A DNA stretch of 40,710 nucleotides from Cytophagales bacterium (GTDB lineage Bacteria; Bacteroidota; Bacteroidia; Cytophagales; UBA9547): assembly GCA_013297755.1 (NCBI GenBank), contig JAAFIH010000035.1, positions 1 to 40,710 of the forward strand, written 5' to 3'. Under the pieces are notes generated by a model. The model worked only from the letters and a program-made list of their open reading frames with translations. It did no database searches and was not told the DNA's origin. Shown one piece after another: positions 40,681 through 40,710 of this stretch. A program made the translations under genes and the position numbers. Every line of letters starts with the position of its first letter. Positions within the stretch are counted from its first letter, which is position 1.

Positions 40681-40710
40681 AAAAATCAAAAAATAGCATT
40701 ATTTCTAGAA
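40663..40710 (+). CDS. Start of an unidentified protein (partial)
   Basis: An open frame of 16 codons from ATG 40663 to the window edge, reading MDTFSDKNQKIALFLE. Too short for a family call; it could equally be a regulator or an integrase start. It is supported mainly by the -7-like box and inverted repeat at its 5' end. Confidence 0.4.
   Translation, partial: MDTFSDKNQKIALFLE

Noticed and set aside
1-40710. tRNA, rRNA, riboswitch, prophage or conjugative element
   Set aside because: No cloverleaf-like segment, no rRNA core sequence, no structural phage or mobilisation gene and no integrase were recognised; a covariance-model search would be needed to exclude small RNAs fully.

Overview
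The window is AT-rich chromosomal DNA from a member of the Bacteroidota, most likely a gliding, Cytophaga-like lineage. Three things support this. There are type IX secretion (T9SS) and gliding genes (porZ, gldH, a large secreted protein with a T9SS sorting tail). There are families largely confined to this phylum (DUF3822, TonB-dependent receptor with an N-terminal carboxypeptidase-regulatory-like domain). Many genes are preceded by the Bacteroidota -7 promoter element TAnnTTTG. Shine-Dalgarno sequences are essentially absent, and several genes appear to start at TTG or GTG. No rRNA, tRNA, CRISPR array or intact insertion sequence was seen.

Layout. 1-7.2 kb: the tail of an unidentified gene, dcd (dCTP deaminase), then a same-strand group that looks like defence: a two-ORF restriction-modification system (nuclease-like ORF joined in frame by one TAA to an N6-adenine methylase), hslU, and a GmrSD-like DUF262/DUF1524 protein. 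7.2-12.7 kb: metabolic genes (acyl desaturase, GH1 glycosidase, a small outer-membrane-like protein, a peroxiredoxin-like protein, an alpha/beta hydrolase). 12.8-18.9 kb: a TonB-dependent receptor and a 900-residue T9SS-exported protein, each with its own terminator, whose promoters share tandem sites with an 11-bp period. They are probably co-regulated and may act together at the outer membrane. 19-23.7 kb: a LysR regulator, a DUF349 protein, a truncated Rpn-type nuclease/transposase, a 91-bp MITE-like element and a SpoIIE/RsbU phosphatase.

23.7-33.2 kb is mostly minus-strand housekeeping: gldH, rfbB, tag plus a nitrilase-family amidase, and the tight run tdk-porZ-methyltransferase-ispE; moaE-mobA lie on the plus strand in between. 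33.2-38.4 kb: small unknown genes (one apparently frameshifted), a DUF3822 protein, a second and very well preserved MITE copy with 10-bp target-site duplications, slyD, a STAS-like protein, coaX and an outer-membrane protein. 38.4-40.7 kb is a decaying accessory region: a full-length Rpn protein, a Xre-type regulator with a dyad over its promoter, a C5-cytosine methyltransferase cut off after 32 codons, small ORFs, and a gene start enclosed in a perfect 10-bp inverted repeat.

The observations most worth following up are the one-codon split restriction-modification gene with its hslU/GmrSD neighbours, the MITE family, the tandem sites shared by the receptor and the secreted protein, the thymidine kinase without its zinc-binding cysteines, and the inverted repeat around the last start codon. 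All family assignments come from reading motifs, not from database searches.
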